NCBI RefSeq assembly: GCF_003050615.1
Contig: NZ_NWBU01000004.1
Location: forward strand, 930,001 to 994,000
Source: Sphingomonas oleivorans
Lineage (GTDB): Bacteria > Pseudomonadota > Alphaproteobacteria > Sphingomonadales > Sphingomonadaceae
DNA: 64,000 nt
Direction of reading: 5' to 3'
Both the position numbers and the translations under genes were made by a program. Shown piece after piece: positions 39,324 through 46,787 of this stretch. Numbering within the stretch: position 1 is the stretch's first letter; every line of letters starts with the position of its first letter. Below the pieces are notes generated by a model. The model had not been told where the DNA came from. It did no database searches and saw only the letters and a program-made list of their open reading frames with translations.

Positions 39324-39767
39324 TCAGAAGGGCCTGACGATCACCAGAATCACGATCACCGCGGTTGCGATTCCCGGAATTTCGTTCATCCAGCGCAACG
39401 CCTTGTCGCTCGCCGGGCGATAGCCGCGGGCGAGCTTCCTGCCATAGCCGACCGCCCAGCCATGATAGGCCGAAAGCGCGATCACCGCGGCGAGCTTCGC
39501 ATGGAACCAGCCTTCGCTGAACGCGCCGATATTGAATGCGAGCGCGAGGCCGAAAATCCATACCAGGATCATCGCCGGCGTGATGATGATGGTCCGCAGC
39601 CGCCGCTCGCGTTCCACCCACAGCCGATCCTCGGCCGATCCGGGCACGACCGGCTGATGATAGATGTAGAAGCGCGGCAGCATGAAGAGCCCCGCGATCC
39701 AGAAGATCACGAAGATCAGATGCGCGGCCTTCACCCAGAGATAGGATGCCCCGAGAAATCCTTCCAT
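39324..39767 (-). CDS. hemJ: Protoporphyrinogen oxidase HemJ
   Basis: Membrane heme-b-containing enzyme that oxidises protoporphyrinogen IX to protoporphyrin IX. 147 residues, four transmembrane helices. An N-terminal histidine is in YLWVKAAHLIFVIFWIAGLFMLPR; KALRWMNEIPGI lies near the C-terminus. It starts 9 bp after the hemE stop, so hemE-hemJ form a heme unit. Confidence 0.94.
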   Translation of the reverse strand: MEGFLGASYLWVKAAHLIFVIFWIAGLFMLPRFYIYHQPVVPGSAEDRLWVERERRLRTIIITPAMILVWIFGLALAFNIGAFSEGWFHAKLAAVIALSAYHGWAVGYGRKLARGYRPASDKALRWMNEIPGIATAVIVILVIVRPF

Positions 39768-39776
39768 CCCCCGCCC

Positions 39777-40838
39777 CTAACGCCTGCGAACCAGCTCCAG
39801 CAACCGCTCGACATGCGCGATGGGCGCGTCGGGCAATATGCCATGGCCGAGATTGAACACATGCGGGCGGCCTGCGAAAGCCCCCCTGATCCGCGCGACC
39901 GCCTGTTCGAGCGCTTCACCGCCCGTGATCAACGCCAGAGGATCAAGATTGCCCTGCACCGGCAGCCCTTCCGGCAACGCGCGATCGGCCCATATGGGAT
40001 CGACCGTCTCGTCGAGCCCGATCGCGTCCACGCCTGTCTCGCGCGCATAGGCGCCGATCTTGCCGCCCGCGCCCTTGGGAAAGCCGATGATCGGCGTTTC
40101 GGGATGGCGCGCGCGCAGCCGCTCGACGATCCGCGCGGTCGGCTCGATCACCCACCGTTCGAATTGCACCGGCGCGAGGCTGCCCGCCCAGCTATCGAAT
40201 AGCTGCACGGCATGGACGCCGGCCGCGATCTGGCCGGACAGATAATCGACCGTGCTTTCCACGATCGCATCGATGATCGCGCCGAATCCCGCCGGATCGC
40301 GATAGGCTGCGCGACGAGCCTCCGCCTGCTCGCGGCTGCCCTGCCCCGCCACCATATAGGTCGCGACCGTCCAGGGACTGCCAGCGAAGCCGAGAAAGGT
40401 CGTTTCGGGTGGGAGCGTCGCCGCCACGCGCCGCACCGTCTCATAGACGGGAGACAGGCGCTCGGGCACGCGCACAAGGCTCTCCAGCGTCGCATCGATC
40501 AGCGCCGGAGTGAGCCGAGGTCCCTCGCCCGTCCCGAACGTCAGATCCTGGCCCAGCGCATGGGGAATGACGAGAATGTCGGAAAAGAGGATCGCGCCGT
40601 CGAATCCGAAGCGGCGGATCGGCTGGAGCGTCACCTCCGCCGCGGCTGCGCTGTCATGGACGAGCTCGAGGAATCCACCCTTTTCGGCCCTCAACGCGCG
40701 ATATTCGGGGAGATAACGGCCGGCCTGGCGCATCAGCCAGACGGGTGGAGGATCGCGACGCTGCCCCCGGAGAACATCCAGAAGGGGGCGGTCCGGTCCG
40801 GCGCTCAAAGGCGCGATACCGTTCGGAACGGACTCCAT
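39777..40838 (-). CDS. hemE: Uroporphyrinogen decarboxylase
   Basis: Decarboxylates uroporphyrinogen III to coproporphyrinogen III. 353 residues. PPVWLMRQAGRYLPEYR, AILFSDILVIPHALGQDL, GFAGSPWTVATYM and FNLGHGILPDAP are diagnostic. The ATG has AAGGA at 7 nt. hemE is the classical left boundary of the alphaproteobacterial chromosomal origin, and it reads away from the gap at 40839-41132. Confidence 0.97.
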   Translation of the reverse strand: MESVPNGIAPLSAGPDRPLLDVLRGQRRDPPPVWLMRQAGRYLPEYRALRAEKGGFLELVHDSAAAAEVTLQPIRRFGFDGAILFSDILVIPHALGQDLTFGTGEGPRLTPALIDATLESLVRVPERLSPVYETVRRVAATLPPETTFLGFAGSPWTVATYMVAGQGSREQAEARRAAYRDPAGFGAIIDAIVESTVDYLSGQIAAGVHAVQLFDSWAGSLAPVQFERWVIEPTARIVERLRARHPETPIIGFPKGAGGKIGAYARETGVDAIGLDETVDPIWADRALPEGLPVQGNLDPLALITGGEALEQAVARIRGAFAGRPHVFNLGHGILPDAPIAHVERLLELVRRR

Positions 40839-40934
40839 CTTCTATTCCTTAAAAGAGATTCAAATGAATCTGTTGCAGGTTGTTGGTCGGCTGGAGCCGG
40901 GGTTTATTCACGACTCGCGGGCTTGCCAACAGCT

Positions 40935-40968
40935 TGACTCCCTGACTCATCCGATGACTCCCTGAGTC
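40935..40968. repeat. Tandem GANTC direct repeat inside oriC
   Basis: TGACTCCCTGACTC (40935-40948) recurs as TGACTCCCTGAGTC (40955-40968), 13 of 14 identical and exactly 20 bp apart, about two helical turns. Each copy has two GANTC sites, targets of CcrM-type adenine methylation. Confidence 0.75.
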
Positions 40969-40984
40969 CCGTCCGGGATTCCCA

Positions 40985-40993
40985 TTATCCACA
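40985..40993 (+). other. DnaA box (perfect)
   Basis: TTATCCACA, exact match to the high-affinity DnaA box, in the middle of the hemE-ppsR gap. Confidence 0.85.
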
Positions 40994-41016
40994 GGCTGGG
41001 GAAAATCCGGATGTCT

Positions 41017-41025
41017 TGTGGAAAA
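41017..41025 (-). other. DnaA box candidate (one mismatch)
   Basis: The minus strand reads TTTTCCACA, one change from TTATCCACA. It is in opposite orientation to the two perfect boxes. Confidence 0.55.
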
Positions 41026-41107
41026 GTCCGGAAAATGAATCGGCAAGCCGGGCATGAATCGCCTGCTTGTATGGATGGGCCGGGTTCCGCTAGCGCTTCC
41101 CCCATGG

Positions 41108-41116
41108 TTATCCACA
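41108..41116 (+). other. DnaA box (perfect)
   Basis: TTATCCACA, exact match, 16 bp before the ppsR start codon. Confidence 0.85.
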
Positions 41117-41132
41117 GCTTCACCCACCCCTG

Positions 41133-41954
41133 ATGCGCCTGCACCTTCATCTGCTGTCGGATTCCACCGGCGAAACGCTGGAGGCGATCGCCAAGGCGGG
41201 GCTCGCTCAGTTCGAGGGCGTCCAGACGATCAAGCATTTCTGGCCGATGGTGCGCTCGGAAGGGCATCTCGATCGGGTGATGGCCGAAATCTTCCAGCGG
41301 CCGGGGCTCGTCATCTACACGCTTGTCAATCCGGACGTGCGGCGGAAGCTGGAGGCGCGCTGCCTTGCCACCGGAATGCCCTGCGTCGCAGCCCTCGATC
41401 CGGTGATGGATGCGCTGTCGCGCCTGTTGGGGCAGAAGGCGGTGGCGCGGCCGGGGCGGCAACATATGCTCGATGCCGCTTATTTCGCCCGGGTCGAGGC
41501 GATTCACTTCACCATTGCGCATGATGACGGCATTGCCGCCGAGGATTGGGAGGAGGCGGATGTCGTGCTGGCCGGCGTGTCGCGCTCGTCCAAGACGCCG
41601 ACCGCAATCTATCTCGCCAATCGCGGCTACAAGACGGCGAATATCCCGCTGGTGCCCGAAGCCCCGCCGCCGCGCTCGCTCTACACGCTCCGGCATCCGC
41701 TCGTCGTCGGGCTCACCACCAGCCCCGACCGGCTGATCCAGATCCGGCGCAACCGGCTGCTCTCGCTCAACCAGGCGCCCGAGACCGCCTATGTCGATCA
41801 GGAGGCGGTCGCCGCCGAGCTCGCCTTCGCCCGACGCATTTTTTCCGATCATGGCTGGCCGGTGATCGACGTCACGCGCCGTTCGATCGAGGAGACGGCG
41901 GCCGCGATCATCAATCTGGTGCAGGAACATCGCCCGATGGAGAATGGATTGTGA
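41133..41954 (+). CDS. ppsR: Pyruvate, phosphate dikinase / PEP synthase regulatory protein (DUF299)
   Basis: Bifunctional kinase/phosphorylase that switches PEP synthase or pyruvate phosphate dikinase on and off. 273 residues. HLLSDSTGETLEAIAKAGLAQF opens the protein; the P-loop-like GVSRSSKTPTAIYLANRG is diagnostic of DUF299. First gene right of the origin. Its stop overlaps the GTG of maf (GTGA). Confidence 0.94.
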   Translation: MRLHLHLLSDSTGETLEAIAKAGLAQFEGVQTIKHFWPMVRSEGHLDRVMAEIFQRPGLVIYTLVNPDVRRKLEARCLATGMPCVAALDPVMDALSRLLGQKAVARPGRQHMLDAAYFARVEAIHFTIAHDDGIAAEDWEEADVVLAGVSRSSKTPTAIYLANRGYKTANIPLVPEAPPPRSLYTLRHPLVVGLTTSPDRLIQIRRNRLLSLNQAPETAYVDQEAVAAELAFARRIFSDHGWPVIDVTRRSIEETAAAIINLVQEHRPMENGL

Positions 41955-42547
41955 CGTTGATCCTCGCCTCGCGTTCGTTCGCCCGGCGCGCCATGCTCGA
42001 TGCGGCGGGCGTGCCGCATGTGGCGATGGCGCCGGGGGTCGACGAGGATACGGCCAAGGCGGCGATGCGCGCCGAAGGGCTCGATCCCCGCGCGCTCGCC
42101 GATGCATTGGCGGAACTGAAGGCGGTCAAGCTGTCGCGCCGCCATCCGGGCGATCTGGTGCTCGGCTGCGATCAGATGCTGGCGACGGCCGAGGGCGGGA
42201 CGCTCGACAAGCCGGAAAGCCGGGAACAGGCCGCCGATCAGCTTCGTGGGCTTCGCGGCAAGACGCATCGGCTGATCAGCGCGGCGGTGGTGTGCGAGGC
42301 GGGCGCGCCGATCTGGCGCCATGTCGATGTGGCGAAGCTCAGCGTCCGGTCATTTTCCGATGCCTTTCTGGAACGCTATCTCGACGCGGAATGGCCCGCG
42401 ATCGGCGGCTGTGTCGGCGCCTATCGGTTGGAGGGGCTGGGCGCGCAGCTTTTTTCCCGGATCGAGGGCAGCCATTTCACCATTCTCGGCCTGCCGCTCC
42501 TGCCGCTGATGGACTGGCTGAGGCTCAGGGGCGTGCTGGAGGCGTGA
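41951..42547 (+). CDS. maf: Maf-like nucleoside triphosphate pyrophosphatase
   Basis: 198-residue house-cleaning NTP pyrophosphatase. LILASRSFARRAMLDAAGV resembles the Maf SxxR motif; LVLGCDQML supplies the catalytic Asp; GGCVGAYRLEGLGAQLFSRIEGSHFTI matches the C-terminal block. The GTG start is within the ppsR stop. Which nucleotide it prefers cannot be told from sequence. Confidence 0.92.
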   Translation: MTLILASRSFARRAMLDAAGVPHVAMAPGVDEDTAKAAMRAEGLDPRALADALAELKAVKLSRRHPGDLVLGCDQMLATAEGGTLDKPESREQAADQLRGLRGKTHRLISAAVVCEAGAPIWRHVDVAKLSVRSFSDAFLERYLDAEWPAIGGCVGAYRLEGLGAQLFSRIEGSHFTILGLPLLPLMDWLRLRGVLEA

Positions 42548-42569
42548 TCGGATGGTAAGGGCCGATCCC

Positions 42570-43436
42570 ATGACCATCCTTCCCCCTTCCGCCGGCGTGA
42601 TCGGCTGGCCCATCGCGCAGAGCAAATCGCCGCTGATCCATCGCTTCTGGCTCGCCCGGCTCGGGCTCGACGGCGATTATGGCCGCTTTCCCGTCCAGCC
42701 TGCGCGGCTCGGCGAGGCGATCCGCGCGTTGCCCGCGCTCGGCCTGCGCGGCGTGAACGTCACCGCGCCGCACAAGGAAGCGGTGATCCCCTTTCTCGAC
42801 CGGCTCGATCCCGTCGCCGAACGGATCGGTGCGGTGAACACCATCCGCGTCGAGGAGGATGGCATGCTTGCCGGCTATAATACCGACGCCGCCGGCTTTC
42901 TCGAGCCGCTCCGGCCCTTATTGGCCGAGCGCCATCTGTTCCGCATGGCGCGGATCATCGGCACGGGCGGCGCGGCGCTGGCGATCGCCCATGCGCTGTG
43001 GAGCGAGGGTTTCGCCATCGTCATGGTCGGCCGCGATCCGGAAAAGACGCGCAGGCTCCGCGCGAGCGTCGATCCGGCGGAGGGGCCGAACAGTTTCACC
43101 GCTTCGCTCGAATCCTTCGCCGAGCCGCTCGATTTTGCCTGGGACGACCGTAGCGGCGTGCTCGACCTGCTCGTCAACGCGACTTCGCTCGGCATGAAGG
43201 GCTTTCCGCCTCTCCCGATCGATTTCTCGCATGTGCCGCCGGGCGCGCATGTTTATGACGCGGTCTATGCGCCGCTCGAAACGCCGCTGCTGGCGGAAGC
43301 GAAGCTGCGCGGCCATCCGGTGATCGACGGGCTTTCGATGCTGATCGGCCAGGCAGCGCAGGCTTTCGAGCTGTTCTTCGGCGCGCCGCCGCCGCGCGAG
43401 CATGATGCCGAGCTTCGCGCGCTGCTGACCGCGTGA
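42570..43436 (+). CDS. aroE: Shikimate dehydrogenase
   Basis: Reduces 3-dehydroshikimate to shikimate with NADPH. 288 residues. AGVIGWPIAQSKSPLIHRFWL, NVTAPHKEAVIPFLD (catalytic Lys) and GYNTDAAGF are substrate-site signatures; IIGTGGAALAIAHAL is the NADP loop. The ATG at 42570 has AAGGG 8 nt upstream and is preferred over one 18 bp earlier. Confidence 0.96.
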   Translation: MTILPPSAGVIGWPIAQSKSPLIHRFWLARLGLDGDYGRFPVQPARLGEAIRALPALGLRGVNVTAPHKEAVIPFLDRLDPVAERIGAVNTIRVEEDGMLAGYNTDAAGFLEPLRPLLAERHLFRMARIIGTGGAALAIAHALWSEGFAIVMVGRDPEKTRRLRASVDPAEGPNSFTASLESFAEPLDFAWDDRSGVLDLLVNATSLGMKGFPPLPIDFSHVPPGAHVYDAVYAPLETPLLAEAKLRGHPVIDGLSMLIGQAAQAFELFFGAPPPREHDAELRALLTA

Positions 43437-43446
43437 AGCCCGCGCG

Positions 43447-44088
43447 ATGATCATGCTCGGCCTCACCGGCTCGATCGGCATGGGCAAATCGACCGTCGCG
43501 GCGATGTTTCGCAAGCTCGGCGTGCCCGTCTTCGATGCCGATGCCGAGGTGCACCGGCTTCAGGGCCCGGGTGGCGCGCTGCTCGCTGCGATCGAGGCGC
43601 TCCATCCCGGCACGACCGGCGAGAAGGGTGTCGACCGCGCGCGACTCGGCCAGGCGGTGTTGGGCGACAGGGCCGCGCTCGCCCGGCTGGAAAGGCTGAT
43701 CCATCCGGCCGTGGCGAAGGCTCGCCGCGCCTTCATCCGCCGCCATCGGGCCAAGTCCTTGCTGGTGCTCGATATTCCCTTGCTGTTCGAAAAGGGCGGC
43801 TGGCGCGATGTCGATGCGGTTGCGGTCGTCTCCGCGCCCGCTTGGATGCAGCGCAGGCGCGTGCTGGCGCGGCCGGGCATGAGCGAGGCCAGGCTCGCCC
43901 GCATCCGCGCGCTTCAGACGCCCGATCGGGAGAAGCGCCGGCGCGCCGATTTCCTGATCGAGACGGGAGTTTCGCGCGCCGAAACCAATGCGGCGGTTCG
44001 CAGACTCGTCGCTTGCCTCCGGGCGCGGGGAGTCCGATATTCCCGCTCATGCGTGAGATCGTCTTCGATACGGAAACAACCGGCCTGA
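43447..44088 (+). CDS. coaE: Dephospho-CoA kinase
   Basis: Last step of coenzyme A synthesis. 213 residues, P-loop GLTGSIGMGKST near the N-terminus, VFDADAEVHRL, and LDIPLLFEKGGW. The final 13 residues overlap the start of dnaQ in another frame, so the C-terminal tail is probably dispensable. It follows aroE by 10 bp in the common alphaproteobacterial order aroE-coaE-dnaQ. Confidence 0.96.
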   Translation: MIMLGLTGSIGMGKSTVAAMFRKLGVPVFDADAEVHRLQGPGGALLAAIEALHPGTTGEKGVDRARLGQAVLGDRAALARLERLIHPAVAKARRAFIRRHRAKSLLVLDIPLLFEKGGWRDVDAVAVVSAPAWMQRRRVLARPGMSEARLARIRALQTPDREKRRRADFLIETGVSRAETNAAVRRLVACLRARGVRYSRSCVRSSSIRKQPA

Positions 44089-44762
44089 GTCCCGAACGGG
44101 GCGACAGGCTGGTCGAGATAGGCTGCGTCGAGCTGGTCAACCGGGTGGAAACCGGGCGGCATTTCCACGCTTATTTCAATCCCGAACGCTCCATGCCGAG
44201 CGAGGCGGAGGCGGTGCATGGCCTTTCCTCCATCTTCCTGTCGGACAAGTCCCTTTTCGCCGACAAGGTGGAGGAGCTGCTGGAGTTTATCGGCGAAAGC
44301 CCACTCGTCGCGCATAATGCGACCTTCGATTTCGGCTTCCTCAACTGGGAGCTTTCCGCCTGCGGCCGTCCTCCCGTTTGCATGACGCGGATGGTGGATA
44401 CGCTGGCGCTCGCGCGCACGCGCCATCCCGGCGCCAAGCACAGTCTGGACGCGCTGTGCAGCCGTTACGGCATCGATCGCAGCCATCGTGTCAAGCATGG
44501 CGCGCTGCTCGACGCCCAGCTTTTGGCGCAGCTTTATGTGGAGCTCACCGGCGGGCGCCAGATCGGCTTCGCGCTCAAGGCGGAAGAGCCGGTCGTTGCC
44601 ATTGCGTCGGTTGCTGCCGAGGCCGTTTCCGTGCCACGGCCCGTGCGTCCGCCGCGCCCGCATGCGGCCTCGGCGGAGGAACTTGCCCGCCACGCCGCCT
44701 TTGTATCCAAGCTGTCCGATCCGCTCTGGGTCGGCATGGTTGGAAATGATGTCATGGCTTGA
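44049..44762 (+). CDS. dnaQ: DNA polymerase III epsilon subunit (proofreading exonuclease)
   Basis: 237 residues, DEDDh 3'-5' exonuclease. D7 and E9 are in VFDTETTG; the second Asp is in AHNATFDFGFLN; the last Asp and the His are near HRVKHGALLDAQLLAQLY. The C-terminal part (PRPVRPPRPHAAS...) is the linker to the polymerase alpha subunit. It overlaps coaE by 40 bp. Confidence 0.96.
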   Translation: MREIVFDTETTGLSPERGDRLVEIGCVELVNRVETGRHFHAYFNPERSMPSEAEAVHGLSSIFLSDKSLFADKVEELLEFIGESPLVAHNATFDFGFLNWELSACGRPPVCMTRMVDTLALARTRHPGAKHSLDALCSRYGIDRSHRVKHGALLDAQLLAQLYVELTGGRQIGFALKAEEPVVAIASVAAEAVSVPRPVRPPRPHAASAEELARHAAFVSKLSDPLWVGMVGNDVMA

Positions 44763-44826
44763 CCGAGCCAATTCTGGCCCGGGTGCCTTTGCCTCGCAGC
44801 CATGACGATGAAGAGGAGAACTGAAG

Positions 44827-45405
44827 ATGGATATCCGGGTCTCTGGTCATCAGGTCGATACGGGTGATGCGTTGCGTCAGCATGTCGGGGATCGTCTCCA
44901 GTCGCTCTCCGAGAAATATTTTTCGCGAAGCATCTCGGCCCATGTGACCTTTGGGCAAGGGCCCCATGCCAGCTTCACCTGCGATATCGTTGCCCATGTC
45001 ATGCAGGGCCTGCTGCTCAAGGCGTCCGCCCAGGCGGGCGAGGCGCATCCCGCTTTCGATCTGGCCGCGGCCAAGATCGAAAATCAGCTTCGCCGCTATA
45101 TGAACCGGCTGAAAGACCGGCAGTCCAACGCCGCTGCCACGCTGGACAACATCGCGGCCAATGCGGGCTACACCGTCTTTCAGGCCGTGTCGGATGAGGA
45201 GGATGTGGCAGGCGATCATCCGGTGATCATCGCGGAAACGCGCGTCGACGTGCCCGATGCCAGCGTATCCGATGCGGTGATGATGCTGGATCTGCGCAAT
45301 ACGACCGCGCTTTTGTTCCGCAATTCGGGTACGGGCGCGTTCAACATGGTCTATCGCCGTAACGATGGCACGATAGGCTGGGTCGAGCCGCAGCGCGCTG
45401 CTTGA
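44827..45405 (+). CDS. hpf: Long-form ribosome hibernation promoting factor
   Basis: 192 residues. The N-terminal S30AE domain (residues 1-95, DIRVSGHQVDTGDALRQHV) binds the decoding region of the 30S subunit; the C-terminal domain (135-190, DAVMMLDLRNTTALLFRNSGTG) mediates 100S dimerisation. Having both domains makes it the long form. It stands in front of ptsN, as hpf does in many proteobacteria. Confidence 0.94.
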   Translation: MDIRVSGHQVDTGDALRQHVGDRLQSLSEKYFSRSISAHVTFGQGPHASFTCDIVAHVMQGLLLKASAQAGEAHPAFDLAAAKIENQLRRYMNRLKDRQSNAAATLDNIAANAGYTVFQAVSDEEDVAGDHPVIIAETRVDVPDASVSDAVMMLDLRNTTALLFRNSGTGAFNMVYRRNDGTIGWVEPQRAA

Positions 45406-45414
45406 CCGCTTTTT

Positions 45415-45444
45415 CCGGGTGGGGGGCACCAGCCCGCCACCCGG
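45415..45444 (+). other. Strong hairpin in the hpf-ptsN gap
   Basis: CCGGGTGG (45415-45422) pairs with CCACCCGG (45437-45444), and an inner GGG/CCC extends it. There is no T-run, so it is more likely an mRNA-stabilising or attenuating structure than a full terminator. Confidence 0.5.
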
Positions 45445-45461
45445 GCGTTCTTGGAATGATC

Positions 45462-45929
45462 ATGGATGAATTGAACGATATCCTCTCCCCCGATGCCGTG
45501 ATCGCGGCGCTCACCGTCCCGAACAAGAAGACGCTCTTTCAGCAGCTTGCTTCTGCTGCGGGGCGTAATGTGGGCGTCGATCCGCGCATGGTGGTGGAAC
45601 GGCTGGTGGAACGCGAGCGGCTGGGGTCGACTGGCTTCGGCGGCGGCGTCGCTATTCCCCATGGCAAGGTGGAGGGGCTCGATCGGGTTATCGGCCTGTT
45701 CGCGCGGCTCGCCCAGCCGATCGATTTTCAGGCGATCGACGACATGCCGGTTGATCTCGTCTTCCTGCTGCTCTCGCCCCCCGATGCCGGCGTCGAGCAT
45801 TTGAAGGCGCTCGCCCGCGTCAGCCGGCGGCTGCGCGACCGTGCCTTTCTGGCGAAGCTGCGCGGCGCGGGGTCGGAAGACGCGCTTTACGCGCTGTTCG
45901 CCACCGGCGAGGCGCGCGACGCGGCGTGA
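45462..45929 (+). CDS. ptsN: Nitrogen PTS enzyme IIA (EIIA-Ntr)
   Basis: 155-residue regulatory phosphocarrier. The phosphorylated His is H67 in GGGVAIPHGK; LSPDAVIAALTVPNKKTLFQQLA and DLVFLLLSPPDAGVEHLKALARVSR are family segments. The second ATG of an ATG-ATC-ATG start is used because TTGGA is correctly spaced. Its stop overlaps the GTG of the DUF1491 gene. Confidence 0.95.
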   Translation: MDELNDILSPDAVIAALTVPNKKTLFQQLASAAGRNVGVDPRMVVERLVERERLGSTGFGGGVAIPHGKVEGLDRVIGLFARLAQPIDFQAIDDMPVDLVFLLLSPPDAGVEHLKALARVSRRLRDRAFLAKLRGAGSEDALYALFATGEARDAA

Positions 45930-46261
45930 CGCCGCGCGCGACCGCCGGCCTGCTCGTCTCGGCGCTGATCCGGCGGATCGAGGCGGAAGGCGGCAATGCG
46001 ATGGTGCTGGCAAAGGGCGACGCGACTGCGGGCGCGATCCTGATCGTGCTGGCCGCGCGCGGCGTCGTCACCGCCATGCTGGAACGGGTGCTGGGCCCCG
46101 ATGGCTATGCCTGGACGGCGACGGGCCCGTCCGACCCTTCCGATCCCATGGCGGTTGCGGAACATATCGCGAAGCGGCGGCGCTTCGATCCCGATCTCTG
46201 GGTGGTGGAGCTGGACGCGCCCGATGCCGAGCGGATCGCGCGCGAGGTACTGGCGGGCTGA
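45926..46261 (+). CDS. DUF1491 family protein
   Basis: 111 residues, alphaproteobacteria-specific DUF1491, function unknown. LVSALIRRIEAEGGNAMVLAKGDATAGAI and the C-terminal FDPDLWVVELDAPDAERI are typical. It starts at a GTG within the ptsN stop, so it is translated with ptsN. No membrane segment or signal peptide is visible. Confidence 0.85.
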   Translation: MTPRATAGLLVSALIRRIEAEGGNAMVLAKGDATAGAILIVLAARGVVTAMLERVLGPDGYAWTATGPSDPSDPMAVAEHIAKRRRFDPDLWVVELDAPDAERIAREVLAG

Positions 46262-46280
46262 ACATCCTCCCCTTTTTTTC

Positions 46281-46295
46281 GTTCCTGTCCTGTTC
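46281..46295. promoter_or_regulatory. LexA (SOS) box upstream of mmcB
   Basis: GTTC-CTGTCCT-GTTC, an exact GTTC-N7-GTTC, the alphaproteobacterial LexA operator. It ends 12 nt before the mmcB start. mmcB is SOS-controlled in Caulobacter, which supports the site. Confidence 0.75.
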
Positions 46296-46307
46296 TATTG
46301 GGAAGGC

Positions 46308-46787
46308 ATGGCGTCCACCCCCTGCTTCGATGATTCTCCGTTGGTGGCGGGGGATGTGGCGCGCGGCGTCGCCCGGCTTTTCTACCGCCAGGATCTGGTG
46401 GCGCTGTGCGAAGTGCCGCTGGGCAATGGCCGGCGCGCCGACATCATGGCGCTCGATGCCAAGGGCCGCGTGACGATCGTCGAGATAAAGGTTTCGCGCG
46501 CCGATCTGCGCGGTGATGCCAAATGGCCGGATTATCTGGATTATTGCGACCGCTTCTTCTGGGCGGTGCCGGCCGGCTTTGACCTGGCACCGTTCGAGGA
46601 GCCTGGTTTCCGGCCCGAGATCGCCGGGCTGATCGTCGCCGATCGCTATGATGCCGCGATATTGCGCGAGCCGGCGCTGAGGCCGCTTTCCGCCGCCCGC
46701 CGCAAGACCGAGACCTTGCGCTTCGCCCGTGGCGCCGCCCGGCGCCTGCTGGGCGGGCTCGATCCGGGGCTGGCCGGGCTGGATTAG
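46308..46787 (+). CDS. mmcB: MmcB family DNA repair protein (putative endonuclease)
   Basis: 159 residues with a restriction-endonuclease-like core: GRRADIMALD (D45), then VTIVEIKVS with E59 and K61, a D-x-ExK active site. In Caulobacter MmcB is needed for mitomycin C resistance and belongs to the SOS regulon. GGAAGG lies just before the ATG. A LexA box sits 12 nt upstream. The 3' end overlaps the convergent ankyrin gene by 4 bp. Confidence 0.92.
   Translation: MASTPCFDDSPLVAGDVARGVARLFYRQDLVALCEVPLGNGRRADIMALDAKGRVTIVEIKVSRADLRGDAKWPDYLDYCDRFFWAVPAGFDLAPFEEPGFRPEIAGLIVADRYDAAILREPALRPLSAARRKTETLRFARGAARRLLGGLDPGLAGLD

Larger units (their letters stand above)
40839..41132. other. oriC: Probable chromosomal replication origin oriC
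   Basis: A 294-bp gap between hemE (leftward) and ppsR/DUF299 (rightward), the gene pair that flanks the Caulobacter and Rickettsiales origin. It holds two perfect DnaA boxes TTATCCACA (40985-40993, 41108-41116), a third-box candidate TGTGGAAAA on the other strand (41017-41025), a weaker TTATTCACG (40904-40912), an AT-rich stretch near 40841-40875, and ten GANTC sites (40857-41060). Genes on both sides point away from the gap. Confidence 0.85.

Noticed and set aside
40841-40875. CtrA binding site in the putative origin
   Set aside because: Only one TTAA half-site (40849-40852) is present; the second half at the required 7-nt spacing is missing.
40935-40968. Short CRISPR-like array
   Set aside because: Only two 14-bp units at 20-bp period and no cas genes; better explained as origin repeats.
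45415-45444. hpf-ptsN hairpin as a rho-independent terminator
   Set aside because: No T-run follows the stem, and ptsN is expected to be read through from hpf.
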